Shown: positions 8,699 to 16,563 of the stretch, in pieces
Layout of the letters: each line of letters opens with the position of its first letter
How positions within the stretch are numbered: the first letter of the stretch is position 1
Assembly (NCBI RefSeq): GCF_030248535.1
Contig: NZ_JAHGAJ010000002.1
Location: forward strand, 124,001 to 188,000
Direction: 5' to 3'
Length of the DNA stretch: 64,000 nt
DNA from: Vibrio sp. D404a
GTDB taxonomy: Bacteria > Pseudomonadota > Gammaproteobacteria > Enterobacterales > Vibrionaceae
The notes under the pieces: generated by a model
What the model saw: only the letters and a program-made list of their open reading frames with translations
What the model was told of the DNA's origin: nothing
The model's database searches: none
Translations under genes and position numbers: made by a program

Positions 8699-9387
8699 TG
8701 ACTATTTCAGCCACCCAAGCCGAGATTGAGAAGCTCTACTTAACGTCTGAGCTCAATGGCTATCGCTCTACTTGTATTACCTCTTGTCAAAGTGGTGACG
8801 GCGTCACGTCAATTGCATCCGCGTTTGCCGAGCGCTGCATGCTTGCAGGTCACTCGACTCTGTATGTCGATTTGAACCTCTTTAATCCGGCGTTTCATGA
8901 CCTCGATTTGGTCGATCTTGAACAGCAAGGTCAACTCATAGAACATACTGAGTCACGACGTCTTTTTGTAGGTGTGCCTGCGCCAAGAGAGCCGTCAGCA
9001 CAATTGGCTTTTAAGGACCCAACCACGCTCAAAAACACCGTGGCAAAGTGGTTAACCCAATACGATCGCGTCGTTATCGATACATCCCCTATTCTACTGG
9101 TCAACAAAGGCAACATACCTGCGCAGTCAGTGGCTAACGCATGCGATTCGACACTCTTGGTACTCGCTTACGGTGAGACAAGTACGAGTCAGCTTGAGCA
9201 AGCAAAGCAGCTGTTATCAACAGATGGTATTTCACTCACGGGGGCAATCATGAACATGAAACACGCGCCAAGTTTCACTCAAGAGATTGCTCGTCAGATA
9301 AACAAAATGAAATTCATTCCTCAACGAGCAAGAACGGCGATTAACCGAAAGTTAACTAAAAACGAGTTCCTTAACCTGCCAATATAG
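8698..9387 (+). CDS. sypD: SypD, Wzc/CpsD-like P-loop protein with degenerate Walker A
   Basis: This 229-residue soluble protein is homologous to the cytoplasmic half of bacterial tyrosine autokinases. The P-loop region reads SCQSGDGVTSIA (residues 29-40), whereas the family has SGEGKS/T. The invariant Walker A lysine is replaced by Val36. Walker A' is LYVDLNLFNP and the Walker B-like strand is VVIDTSPILLV. There is no C-terminal tyrosine cluster; the tail is basic (FIPQRARTAINRKLTKNEF). It probably partners the chain-length protein SypO, but the sequence argues against ordinary kinase activity. It is the last gene before a 395-bp gap and the betaine-transporter genes. Confidence 0.8.
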   Translation: MTISATQAEIEKLYLTSELNGYRSTCITSCQSGDGVTSIASAFAERCMLAGHSTLYVDLNLFNPAFHDLDLVDLEQQGQLIEHTESRRLFVGVPAPREPSAQLAFKDPTTLKNTVAKWLTQYDRVVIDTSPILLVNKGNIPAQSVANACDSTLLVLAYGETSTSQLEQAKQLLSTDGISLTGAIMNMKHAPSFTQEIARQINKMKFIPQRARTAINRKLTKNEFLNLPI

Positions 9388-9782
9388 CCCCATACAATGT
9401 AGTGATTTTATTTAAAATCGACCGATATCTCAGAAAATCACTACATTTCAATGAAAATACCAACAAAAATACCATACCAATCGCTCATAGTGTGACTTGC
9501 ATTGGCAATGCTCGAATCAAATCAGATCAAACATGGATTTTATCCAGATATTCCCTAAACTTATAAAAAGTGGTCAATTTTTGTTGATTCGTCATAAATA
9601 CTGGGTACCACTCTTACTGCATTAATCTGTTCCCTCGTAAATCGAAAGGAACCAGCCCCGTGAGACGACCAAAGGATATGACTCGTCACATCAACACCAC
9701 TCAGAGTAGCTCCATAACCAAACACGCCCCTTTGTGTTCTAGTTGTGTGGGTTACAAACTTTAATGAGAAAGGAACCTCAAT
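9388..9782 (+). promoter_or_regulatory. Leader/promoter region of the betaine-transporter operon
   Basis: This 395-bp gap holds the inverted repeat at 9396-9447, then AT-rich sequence that should include the proX promoter. A possible short upstream frame starts at GTG 9660 behind AAAGGAA and ends at TAA 9764 (34 codons, no recognisable product). A half-copy of the SypG element (TGAGAA at 9765-9770) overlaps the proX ribosome-binding site but has no partner arm. I see no -24/-12 promoter here, so this unit is probably outside direct SypG control. Confidence 0.4.
9396..9447. repeat. 14-bp perfect inverted repeat downstream of sypD
   Basis: AATGTAGTGATTTT (9396-9409) and its exact complement AAAATCACTACATT (9434-9447) are separated by 24 bp. 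It begins 8 bp after the sypD stop. As RNA it would form a 14-bp stem, but no T-run follows, so it may be an attenuating or mRNA-protecting hairpin. It also marks the junction where syp gene order is interrupted. Confidence 0.7.
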
Positions 9783-10772
9783 ATGAAATACAAGTTAAGC
9801 TCCATGTTTTTGTTAGTCGCCGCAGCCAGTAACGCTAACGCTGGTGAATGTGGTAGCGTAACAATCGCCGACATGAACTGGAACTCAGCGACACTCATCG
9901 CCAATATCGATAGGTTTATCCTAGAGCATGGTTATGGTTGTGACGCAGAACTTATTCCCGGCGACACCATGCCAACCGGTACCTCAATGATAGAGAAAGG
10001 CCAGCCTGACGTCGCTCCAGAGCTTTGGAGTAACAGTTTGAAAACTGCGCTAGACAAAGGCGTTGAAGAAAAACGACTACGTTACGCGGGTAAAGCACTC
10101 GTAAATGGCGGTGAAGAGGGTTTCTGGGTACCAAAATACCTAGTAAGCCAATATCCTGAAATCGCAACCATCGAAGGTGTTCGTAAACACGCCAATCTAT
10201 TCAAACATCCGGAAGATCCAGATACATCCGCATTTTACAGCTGCCCTGCAGGTTGGAACTGCCAAATCAGTGCAGGCAACCTTTTCAATGCATTAGAACT
10301 CGAAGAGAGTGGCTTTAGCATTGTTGATCCAGGCTCTAGTGCGGGTCTCTCTGGGGCTATCGCCAAAGCCTATGAGCGTGAAGAAGCGTGGTTTGGTTAT
10401 TACTGGGCACCAACGGCTGTGCTAGGTAAATACGATATGGTCAAAGTCGACTTCGGCAGCGGCGTCGATAAAGATGAGTTCGTAAATTGTACTACTCAGG
10501 AAGAGTGTGACGATCCAAAAGCGACCATGTATCCACCTTCCCCTGTTCACACCATCACTACAGAAAGTTTCGCTGCTCGTGCACCTGAAGCTTATGACTA
10601 CTTCACCAAGCGTGGTTTCACCAATGACAAAATGAATGCACTGCTTGCGTGGATGGAAGACAACCAAGCCGATGGTGAAGAAGCGATGCTGCATTTCCTA
10701 AGCGAATACCCTGACATCTGGCACCCGTGGGTATCGCAAGATGTGGCTAAGAAAGTGGAAGCTGAGCTGTAA
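9783..10772 (+). CDS. proX: Glycine betaine/quaternary amine ABC transporter, substrate-binding protein
   Basis: This 329-residue periplasmic protein has a clear signal peptide (MKYKLSSMFLLVAAASNANA, cut before GECG). The OpuAC-type binding domain reads SVTIADMNWNSATLIANID at its start. Trp residues suited to a cation-pi cage are present (MNWNS, PELWSN, WFGYYWAPTAVLGKYDM). Four cysteines (about residues 158, 164, 242 and 247) could form disulfides. It is first of three genes in the order binding protein, permease, ATPase. The exact ligand (glycine betaine, proline betaine, choline or a relative) cannot be read from sequence. The gene lies where V. fischeri has sypE/sypF. Confidence 0.85.
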   Translation: MKYKLSSMFLLVAAASNANAGECGSVTIADMNWNSATLIANIDRFILEHGYGCDAELIPGDTMPTGTSMIEKGQPDVAPELWSNSLKTALDKGVEEKRLRYAGKALVNGGEEGFWVPKYLVSQYPEIATIEGVRKHANLFKHPEDPDTSAFYSCPAGWNCQISAGNLFNALELEESGFSIVDPGSSAGLSGAIAKAYEREEAWFGYYWAPTAVLGKYDMVKVDFGSGVDKDEFVNCTTQEECDDPKATMYPPSPVHTITTESFAARAPEAYDYFTKRGFTNDKMNALLAWMEDNQADGEEAMLHFLSEYPDIWHPWVSQDVAKKVEAEL

Positions 10773-10849
10773 CCCTTAACCGGTTTACGATTTAACACGC
10801 AATAAAAATACACATTATAACGTCGCTATACTTGATGTTATTCAGCATT

Positions 10850-10878
10850 CGAAGCGGTTGAGCTTTTCAACCGCTTCG
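10850..10878 (+). repeat. Strong intra-operon hairpin between proX and proW
   Basis: The 12-bp perfect stem CGAAGCGGTTGA/TCAACCGCTTCG (10850-10861 with 10867-10878) has a 5-nt loop and no following T-run. It ends 17 bp before the permease start. Hairpins here are typical of operons in which the binding-protein message is stabilised or the distal genes are partly attenuated, giving excess binding protein. Confidence 0.75.
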
Positions 10879-10895
10879 GAATATAAGGATATAAA

Positions 10896-11795
10896 ATGGC
10901 TGACAATAGCTGGTTCTCCAGTTTTCCTGAAATGGAACGCTCGAATTTACGAGCAATTAAGAAGACGCTAGACGGCGCCTACCGAGATTTTTCTCGTGAA
11001 TATGGCGAAATGATCGAATCTTTCTTTGATCCTTTACTCTCTTTTCTTGTCTGGTTCGAAAAACTCCTCATCTCGACTCCTTGGCTCATCGTACTCGCCG
11101 TGTGTACTGCCCTAGTTTACGCTGCCAGTCGCTCATGGAAACTAGCACTTGGTTGTGTCGGTTCATTGCTACTCATTGGTTACTTCGGCATGTGGGAAGA
11201 CACCATGCGGACCTTAAGCATTATTACCGTCTGTACCCTCGTTTCGATATGTTTAGGTATCCCAATCGGCATTGCGATGGCACGTTCTAATCGGGTGCAA
11301 TCCGTTGTTACCCCGCTACTCGACATCATGCAGACCATGCCAGCCTTCGTATACCTAATCCCAGTGGTGATGCTGCTTGGTATTGGTAAGATCCCGGGGC
11401 TTATCGCCGTTGTTATCTACGCTATCCCACCTGTAATTCGATTAACCAACCTTGGTATTCGATTAGTAGACAAAGAAGTTCTGGAGGCGGCGACCGCCTT
11501 TGGTGCAAACAAGAAACAACGTCTTTGGGGTGTTCAACTGCCCTTGGCAATGCCGACTATAATGGCGGGCATCAACCAGACCATCATGATGGCTTTGTCT
11601 ATGGTGGTTATCGCATCTATGATTGGTGTAAAAGGCTTAGGCCAACCAGTATTGAAGTCGATTACTAACCAGTATTTCACTTTGGGTCTTCTGAATGGTT
11701 TCGCCATCGTGGCATTAGCTATCCTATTCGACCGTGCCTCACAAGCTTACGCAAAAAGAACCAACGCACACTTAGGAGGGTTTAAGCATGACTAA
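10896..11795 (+). CDS. proW: Glycine betaine/quaternary amine ABC transporter, permease
   Basis: This 299-residue inner-membrane protein has an N-terminal amphipathic tail like ProW and then about six to seven membrane spans. The BPD_transp_1 domain includes the ABC-coupling EAA loop, LEAATAFGANKKQRLWGVQLPLAMP. ISICLGIPIGIAMARS and MQTMPAFVYLIPVVMLLGIG are typical of the OpuAB/ProW family. An AAGGA ribosome-binding site lies upstream. The stop overlaps the ATPase start by 8 bp, so translation is coupled. Confidence 0.88.
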   Translation: MADNSWFSSFPEMERSNLRAIKKTLDGAYRDFSREYGEMIESFFDPLLSFLVWFEKLLISTPWLIVLAVCTALVYAASRSWKLALGCVGSLLLIGYFGMWEDTMRTLSIITVCTLVSICLGIPIGIAMARSNRVQSVVTPLLDIMQTMPAFVYLIPVVMLLGIGKIPGLIAVVIYAIPPVIRLTNLGIRLVDKEVLEAATAFGANKKQRLWGVQLPLAMPTIMAGINQTIMMALSMVVIASMIGVKGLGQPVLKSITNQYFTLGLLNGFAIVALAILFDRASQAYAKRTNAHLGGFKHD

Positions 11796-13014
11796 ACCTC
11801 TGATTGAAATTAGCGGACTGTATAAAGTCTTCGGCCCTAAGCCTAAATCGGTGATTGAGCGTATTCATAATGGCCAAGACAAGGATCAAATCCTTGCTGA
11901 AACCGGCCATACCGTTGGTTTAAAAGAGATTAATCTCGAAATTAATCGTGGTGAGATATTCGTGATCATGGGTCTTTCGGGCTCAGGTAAATCAACCCTT
12001 ATTCGTCACTTCAACCGCTTGATTGAACCAACCGAAGGTAAAATCACTGTTGAAGGGACTGACGTGATGAGTCTCAACACCAAAGAGCTCGAAGAGTTTC
12101 GTCGTCACAAAATGTCGATGGTCTTCCAACGCTTTGGGTTAATGCCTCACCGTACCGTGGTTGAAAATGTCGCCTATGGGCTTGAGGTCCAAGGCATCAA
12201 GAAAGACAAGCGTTTAGCCAAGGCTTCCGAGTGGCTAGATACAGTTGGACTTAAAGGCTATGAAAACCAGTACCCTGCACAGCTTTCAGGTGGTCAACAG
12301 CAGCGTGTCGGTTTGTCTCGAGCTTTATGTACCGATGCGGAGATTCTGCTGATGGACGAAGCCTTCTCGGCTCTCGACCCTTTGATTCGTAGCGAAATGC
12401 AAGATCAATTGATCGAACTGCAAGAGAAGTTGCACAAGACGATTATCTTTATCACTCACGATCTTGATGAGGCACTGCGACTTGGTGATCGAATCGCGAT
12501 TCTGAAAGATGGCGAACTGGTTCAACAAGGCACGCCACATGAGATATTACTTCACCCTGCAGATGATTACGTCGAAGCATTCGTAAAAGATGTAAACCGC
12601 GCACGTGCACTTACTGTAGAGACGGTCATGCAACCTCCATTGTATCGCATCACCTCAGAAACCATTGAGGGAGCATTAGCTCAGATGAAAATGCTCAAGC
12701 ATGACTATGCGTATCACGTTACCGACGAAGGCTATCAAGGTCTGGTGACGAAAGAGAGCTTACAAGATGCCGTTGAGGACAAGACTGTGAGTGACTTTAG
12801 TGATGACATCTACGAAGAAGTGCCGGCGGTCAATCCTGATGCTGTCATCGAAGAAGTGCTTCAAGACACCATGTCTTGTGATTACTCTCTGCCGGTCGTT
12901 GATGAAGACGGTAACCTTAAAGGTGAACTGGAACGCAGCGCTGTCGCTGACATTTTTGCCGAACCCGGGGAACCTGAACCTGCCCCAAAGTCGGTAATTG
13001 ATAAGGCGTCTTAA
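11788..13014 (+). CDS. proV: Glycine betaine/quaternary amine ABC transporter, ATPase with CBS domains
   Basis: This 408-residue ProV/OpuAA-type ATPase has Walker A GLSGSGKST, Q-loop MVFQRFGLMPHRTV, signature [15 protein letters not shown], Walker B ILLMDEAFSALDP and the switch histidine ITHDLDEAL. The family-specific N-terminal insert (KVFGPKPKSVIERIHNGQDKDQI) is present. Two C-terminal CBS-like modules (about residues 270-385) probably sense ionic strength as in OpuA. The extreme C-terminus is acidic and proline-rich (AEPGEPEPAPKS). It energises uptake of compatible solutes under osmotic stress. An 8-bp overlap joins it to the permease gene. Confidence 0.88.
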   Translation: MTKPLIEISGLYKVFGPKPKSVIERIHNGQDKDQILAETGHTVGLKEINLEINRGEIFVIMGLSGSGKSTLIRHFNRLIEPTEGKITVEGTDVMSLNTKELEEFRRHKMSMVFQRFGLMPHRTVVENVAYGLEVQGIKKDKRLAKASEWLDTVGLKGYENQYPAQLSGGQQQRVGLSRALCTDAEILLMDEAFSALDPLIRSEMQDQLIELQEKLHKTIIFITHDLDEALRLGDRIAILKDGELVQQGTPHEILLHPADDYVEAFVKDVNRARALTVETVMQPPLYRITSETIEGALAQMKMLKHDYAYHVTDEGYQGLVTKESLQDAVEDKTVSDFSDDIYEEVPAVNPDAVIEEVLQDTMSCDYSLPVVDEDGNLKGELERSAVADIFAEPGEPEPAPKSVIDKAS

Positions 13015-13026
13015 GCGCTAATCTCT

Positions 13027-13058
13027 GGTCGCTGTGAGTGATTTAGCATGCAGCGGCC
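13027..13058 (+). terminator. Possible terminator after the betaine-transporter operon
   Basis: GGTCGCTG (13027-13034) pairs with CAGCGGCC (13051-13058) with one G-T pair and a 16-nt loop. Only a pyrimidine-rich tract (ATCTTCTTTCCCC) follows rather than a T-run, so this is a weak call. Confidence 0.4.
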
Positions 13059-13142
13059 ATCTTCTTTCCCCTCCATTGCTTATCAATAGCGCCCCATAAC
13101 CCTCTTTGCTTGGCATTTTTTACATCTTCCGTATACAAGCAG

Positions 13143-13171
13143 TTGAAATTGTTCCAAAAAATGTCTAATAC
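13143..13171 (+). promoter_or_regulatory. Candidate sigma-70 promoter of the HPt-sypG unit
   Basis: TTGAAA (13143-13148) and TAATAC (13166-13171) are separated by 17 bp. This is a good match to a housekeeping promoter placed about 90 bp before the HPt start. It would let the regulators be transcribed independently of the sigma-54 units they control. Confidence 0.55.
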
Positions 13172-13264
13172 TTAAATATCTAATTGATTTACATATTGTT
13201 CGTTGATGTTACCCCCTGCGTAACAATCGTGTTTGACGAAATTTCATGGATGGATCTACGTACG

Positions 13265-13639
13265 ATGACAGTGACAAACACCAATACCGAAGACCTTGTT
13301 GATGAGTCCGTTCTACAACAGATGATTGTAGATACCAGCGCTGACGTCATCCCTATTCTTATCGATCACTATGTTGCTGAGTCAAGAGCACGCATTGACG
13401 CGATTAAGCGAGCCGCCGAATCCCAAGATGGTGAAGTGCTCGAATTTGAGGTACACACACTCGGAAGTACGTCGCTTGCTTTAGGTAACAAAGCTCTCTC
13501 AACATTGGCTCGCGATATCGAGCGTCAATGCCTAGAAAAACAGACAGACTTAGCCTTTGACCGTGTTGACGAACTGCTTAGCCTTGCTGACGATTCAATA
13601 GAGGCACTTATTGCCCGAAAAGAGCTCGGCTTCGCTTAA
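13265..13639 (+). CDS. Stand-alone HPt phosphotransfer protein (SypF HPt-like)
   Basis: This is an HPt four-helix domain of 124 residues from ATG 13265, where a GGATGGAT ribosome-binding site precedes at fair spacing. A start at 13250 would add five residues; the longest frame from 13184 lacks a ribosome-binding site. The phospho-histidine is H64 in FEVHTLGSTSLALGN, with the usual small residues after it. In V. fischeri the C-terminal HPt domain of hybrid kinase SypF relays phosphate to SypG; this gene occupies the sypF position but lacks sensor, kinase and receiver domains. It lies about 100 bp before sypG. A phospho-donor must be encoded elsewhere. The function is inferred from position and motif. 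Confidence 0.8.
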   Translation: MTVTNTNTEDLVDESVLQQMIVDTSADVIPILIDHYVAESRARIDAIKRAAESQDGEVLEFEVHTLGSTSLALGNKALSTLARDIERQCLEKQTDLAFDRVDELLSLADDSIEALIARKELGFA

Positions 13640-13740
13640 AACAAAACACCGATATGTGAATGAGAAGACACAGAACGCAATTACGTAGATAACGCAATAA
13701 TTGACGTTTGGTTAGGACAAGATTCAAAAGGAATAACACA

Positions 13741-15228
13741 ATGCGCCCTAAAGTATTGTTAGTTGAAGACTCGACTTCATTGGCTGTTTTATATAAACAG
13801 TACGTAAAAGATGAGCCCTATGACATTTTTCACGTCGAAACAGGGGCAGAAGCAAAAACTTTTATTGAGCGCCACACGCCCCAGTTAGTGATTCTCGACC
13901 TCAAACTGCCTGATATGTCGGGTGAAGACGTATTAGATTGGATTACAGAAAATGAAGTCCCAACTGCTGTGATTATCGCGACCGCTCACGGTTCGGTCGA
14001 TATTGCAGTGGACCTAATTCAACGCGGTGCAGAAGATTTCCTAGAAAAACCGATTCAGGCCGATCGCCTTAAAACCTCCGTAAAGCTTCACCTAAAGCGC
14101 GCAAAATTAGAAAACCTAGTTGAGAACATCAAGAGCAAGTTTGACCGTGAATCCTTCCAAGGTTTCATTGGTTCTTGCTTACCAATGCAAGCAGTCTATA
14201 AAACCATCGACTCGGTAGCGCCAACTACCGCCAGTGTGTTCATTAACGGTGAGAGCGGTACAGGTAAAGAGGTGTGTGCCGAAGCCATTCATAAAGAGAG
14301 CCAACGCCGCGATAAACCGTTTGTTGCGATCAACTGTGGTGCTATCCCTCGCGACCTCATGGAAAGCGAAATCTTTGGTCATATGAAAGGCGCCTTTACT
14401 GGTGCCACCACCGATAGAAAAGGTGCAGCAATGCAAGCGCACGGCGGTACCCTATTTCTTGATGAGCTTTGTGAGATGGAGCTGGAGATGCAGAAGAAGC
14501 TTTTACGCTTTTTGCAAACCGGTACCTTTACACCGCTAGGTGGTACTCGCGAAATAAAAGTGGATGTACGTATCATCTGTGCAACTAACCGAGATCCCTT
14601 GCTAGAAGTAGAAGAAGGTCGTTTCAGAGAAGATCTCTACTATCGTGTTCACGTTGTGCCTATCGAGATGCCACCTTTACGCGAACGTGGTAGTGACATT
14701 ATCACGCTTTGTAAGCACTTTTTGAAAATTTACGCCAAGCAAGACGGTAAAAAATTCAAGTCTATCGACAAGGAAGCTCAACTCCTTCTAAAGAATTACC
14801 CTTGGCCCGGTAACGTGCGTCAGCTTCAGAACATCATCCGCAACATTGTGGTTCTCAACAATGAAGCCAGTGTTACACGAGAGATGATTCCACCGCCGAT
14901 AAATGGCACAGGTGGCAGAAGTAAAGTGGTTACGCCGATTAAACGTGCAGAGCCTGTTCAAGAAGCCGTCGCCCAAACAATATCTAAACCTGCTCCGCTG
15001 ACTCCAGAAGAGATTGAGACGCCAACCGAAAGTCATGGACCTGCTCTAACGAATAGTGATGGAAGTATACGCCCAATGTGGAAAATTGAGCGTGAAGCCA
15101 TTCAGAATGCAATCAACCATTGCGGCGGCAACGTACTCAACGCTGCTGTACTATTAGAACTTAGTCCTTCTACGGTTTATCGTAAAAAGCAGGCTTGGGA
15201 AGCGGAAGATGAGTACAACCAAGCCTAA
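13741..15228 (+). CDS. sypG: Sigma-54-dependent response regulator SypG
   Basis: This 495-residue NtrC-family activator starts at ATG 13741 (AAAGGAA upstream; 11 extra residues of a longer frame are rejected). The receiver domain has acidic pocket E9/D10 and phospho-acceptor D53 (LVILDLKLPDMSG). The AAA+ domain has Walker A GESGTGKE (170-177), the sigma-54 loop GAFTGA (217-222) and Walker B GGTLFLDEL. The Fis-type helix-turn-helix is at the C-terminus (GGNVLNAAVLLELSPSTVYRKKQAW). It should activate the four sigma-54 promoters found in this locus. The last 20 bp overlap sypH. Similar NtrC-type regulators exist in other Vibrio pathways, but the gene context makes SypG the best call. Confidence 0.9.
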   Translation: MRPKVLLVEDSTSLAVLYKQYVKDEPYDIFHVETGAEAKTFIERHTPQLVILDLKLPDMSGEDVLDWITENEVPTAVIIATAHGSVDIAVDLIQRGAEDFLEKPIQADRLKTSVKLHLKRAKLENLVENIKSKFDRESFQGFIGSCLPMQAVYKTIDSVAPTTASVFINGESGTGKEVCAEAIHKESQRRDKPFVAINCGAIPRDLMESEIFGHMKGAFTGATTDRKGAAMQAHGGTLFLDELCEMELEMQKKLLRFLQTGTFTPLGGTREIKVDVRIICATNRDPLLEVEEGRFREDLYYRVHVVPIEMPPLRERGSDIITLCKHFLKIYAKQDGKKFKSIDKEAQLLLKNYPWPGNVRQLQNIIRNIVVLNNEASVTREMIPPPINGTGGRSKVVTPIKRAEPVQEAVAQTISKPAPLTPEEIETPTESHGPALTNSDGSIRPMWKIEREAIQNAINHCGGNVLNAAVLLELSPSTVYRKKQAWEAEDEYNQA

Positions 15229-16300
15229 TCAGGCTCGCTCCCTACAACCTAACCCAGAAGAGGTTTGGCTGTTACTCGACAGCCAAACCTTCGGTGGTAT
15301 CGAAACGCATGTTTTAGAGCTCGCGAAAGGGTTACTGGCACACCAGTGTGCTGTTCGCATCGTGTTACTTACCCACTATTCTCCTGCACCACCGATTATT
15401 GAACGACTTGAAAACGCTAATCTCGATTACGCTTTTCTTCAGTCGCTCGCCCCTACTGCGCATTCGCCGGTAACGCAACTTGCTACTGCTATCTCAACGT
15501 ATCAACCACGGCTACTCCATTGCCACGGTTATAAATCCAGCATCATCGGTAAATTGACCAAGTTACTCAATCCAAAGCTGTCTCTCTATCAAGTGTCAAC
15601 CTATCACGCGGGTGAAACGCCCAAAGGAAAAGTATGGCTTTACGATGCGCTCGACCGATACACCGGGTTTCTGTCTAATCATTCTTTGGTGGTAAGCAAC
15701 AAGATCAAACAGAAAATACCAAGCACGACCACGCTACTAAATAATTTTGTCGCTATGCCGCAATCCTATGCTTCTCTCACGGGAAACTCTAACTGTTTTC
15801 GATTCGGCTTTGTTGGGCGTTTGAGTCACGAGAAAGCCGCTGACCGCTTCTTAGATCTAGCGAAGCAGTTTCCTACTCATCGATTTCACTTATTTGGGGA
15901 TGGACCAGAGCGCCCACAACTTGAGTCAATCAAACCGGATAACAGCACCTTTCACGGCCATCAGCAAAATATGGATAACGTCTGGAGCAATATTGATGTA
16001 TTGGTTATCCCTTCGCGCTATGAAGGCTTACCTATGGCCGCGTTAGAGGCGATGGCTCGGGGTATCCCTGTTATAGCGACCTCGGTCGGTAATCTTCCTC
16101 AGTTGATTAAGCATAATGAGAATGGCTACCTCGCTAATAAACCTGACGACCTCACAACATGTGTACAAGATTGGCTCTCACTGTCTCAAATTGAAAAATC
16201 ATCAATCGGCCAGAACGCTATCGAAACCATCAACAAAACCTACTCGCCGCAAGCGGTGATCCCTCAGCTTCTTCAATGCTACGGCCCCTCATTCTCATAA
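15209..16300 (+). CDS. sypH: Glycosyltransferase SypH (GT4-like)
   Basis: This 363-residue GT-B fold glycosyltransferase has the N-terminal GG(I/V)ETHVLELAKGL signature of family GT4. Its C-terminal Glycos_transf_1 domain reads FRFGFVGRLSHEKAADRFLDLAKQF and RYEGLPMAALEAMARGIPVIATSVG, with the nucleotide-sugar-binding E-x7-E region. It adds a sugar to the lipid-linked repeat unit in the cytoplasm; donor and acceptor are unknown. It begins inside the sypG coding end (20-bp overlap), so it is translated with the regulator. Its TAA stop forms the centre of the palindrome at 16292-16306. Confidence 0.85.
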   Translation: MSTTKPNQARSLQPNPEEVWLLLDSQTFGGIETHVLELAKGLLAHQCAVRIVLLTHYSPAPPIIERLENANLDYAFLQSLAPTAHSPVTQLATAISTYQPRLLHCHGYKSSIIGKLTKLLNPKLSLYQVSTYHAGETPKGKVWLYDALDRYTGFLSNHSLVVSNKIKQKIPSTTTLLNNFVAMPQSYASLTGNSNCFRFGFVGRLSHEKAADRFLDLAKQFPTHRFHLFGDGPERPQLESIKPDNSTFHGHQQNMDNVWSNIDVLVIPSRYEGLPMAALEAMARGIPVIATSVGNLPQLIKHNENGYLANKPDDLTTCVQDWLSLSQIEKSSIGQNAIETINKTYSPQAVIPQLLQCYGPSFS

Positions 16301-16413
16301 TGAGAAAAGCTCTTAATGACATAGTTTCATAAAGTAAAACGCCCCGTTTTCTCAAAATAAAACACTCTCAGTCTCCCACCGATATGCAACCAATCTGATT
16401 CTCAAAATGACAA
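16292..16413. promoter_or_regulatory. SypG-type activator sites upstream of sypI
   Basis: TTCTCATAATGAGAA (16292-16306) has perfect 6-bp arms, with the sypH stop codon as its centre. TTCTCAAAATGACAA (16399-16413) has one mismatch between arms and is 61 bp upstream of the -24/-12 promoter, so it is probably the working site. A half-site (TTCTCAAAATAAAAC) lies at about 16349-16363 between them. Confidence 0.75.
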
Positions 16414-16473
16414 CCAACAATTAGCCACAAATCAAAATTCAATTAAAACAGCCACTTAAAATCCAGATAATCA

Positions 16474-16489
16474 TGGCATTGCCCTTGCT
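16474..16489 (+). promoter_or_regulatory. Sigma-54 promoter of sypI
   Basis: TGGCATTGCCCTTGCT has GG at 16475-16476 and GC at 16487-16488, spaced by 10 bp. It fits the -24/-12 consensus closely. The predicted start near 16500 is about 65 bp before sypI. Confidence 0.85.
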
Positions 16490-16563
16490 ATATCTACTCT
16501 ATACAAAATTAATATTCCCCGCAGGGACAACGTCTTTGGATTAGTAGATAGCGAGGCTTAGTG

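Noticed and set aside
9765..9770. TGAGAA half-site at the proX ribosome-binding site
   Set aside because: No second arm and no -24/-12 element, so SypG control of the importer is not supported.
13184..13264. Longer start for the HPt protein
   Set aside because: No ribosome-binding site at 13184, and it would place the start almost at the predicted transcription start.
9388..13264. The importer block as a mobile element
   Set aside because: No transposase, integrase, target duplication or flanking repeat pair was found; the only repeat is the local hairpin at 9396-9447.
16349..16363. Third SypG-type site in the sypI promoter
   Set aside because: Only one arm (TTCTCA) matches; the other arm reads TAAAAC.
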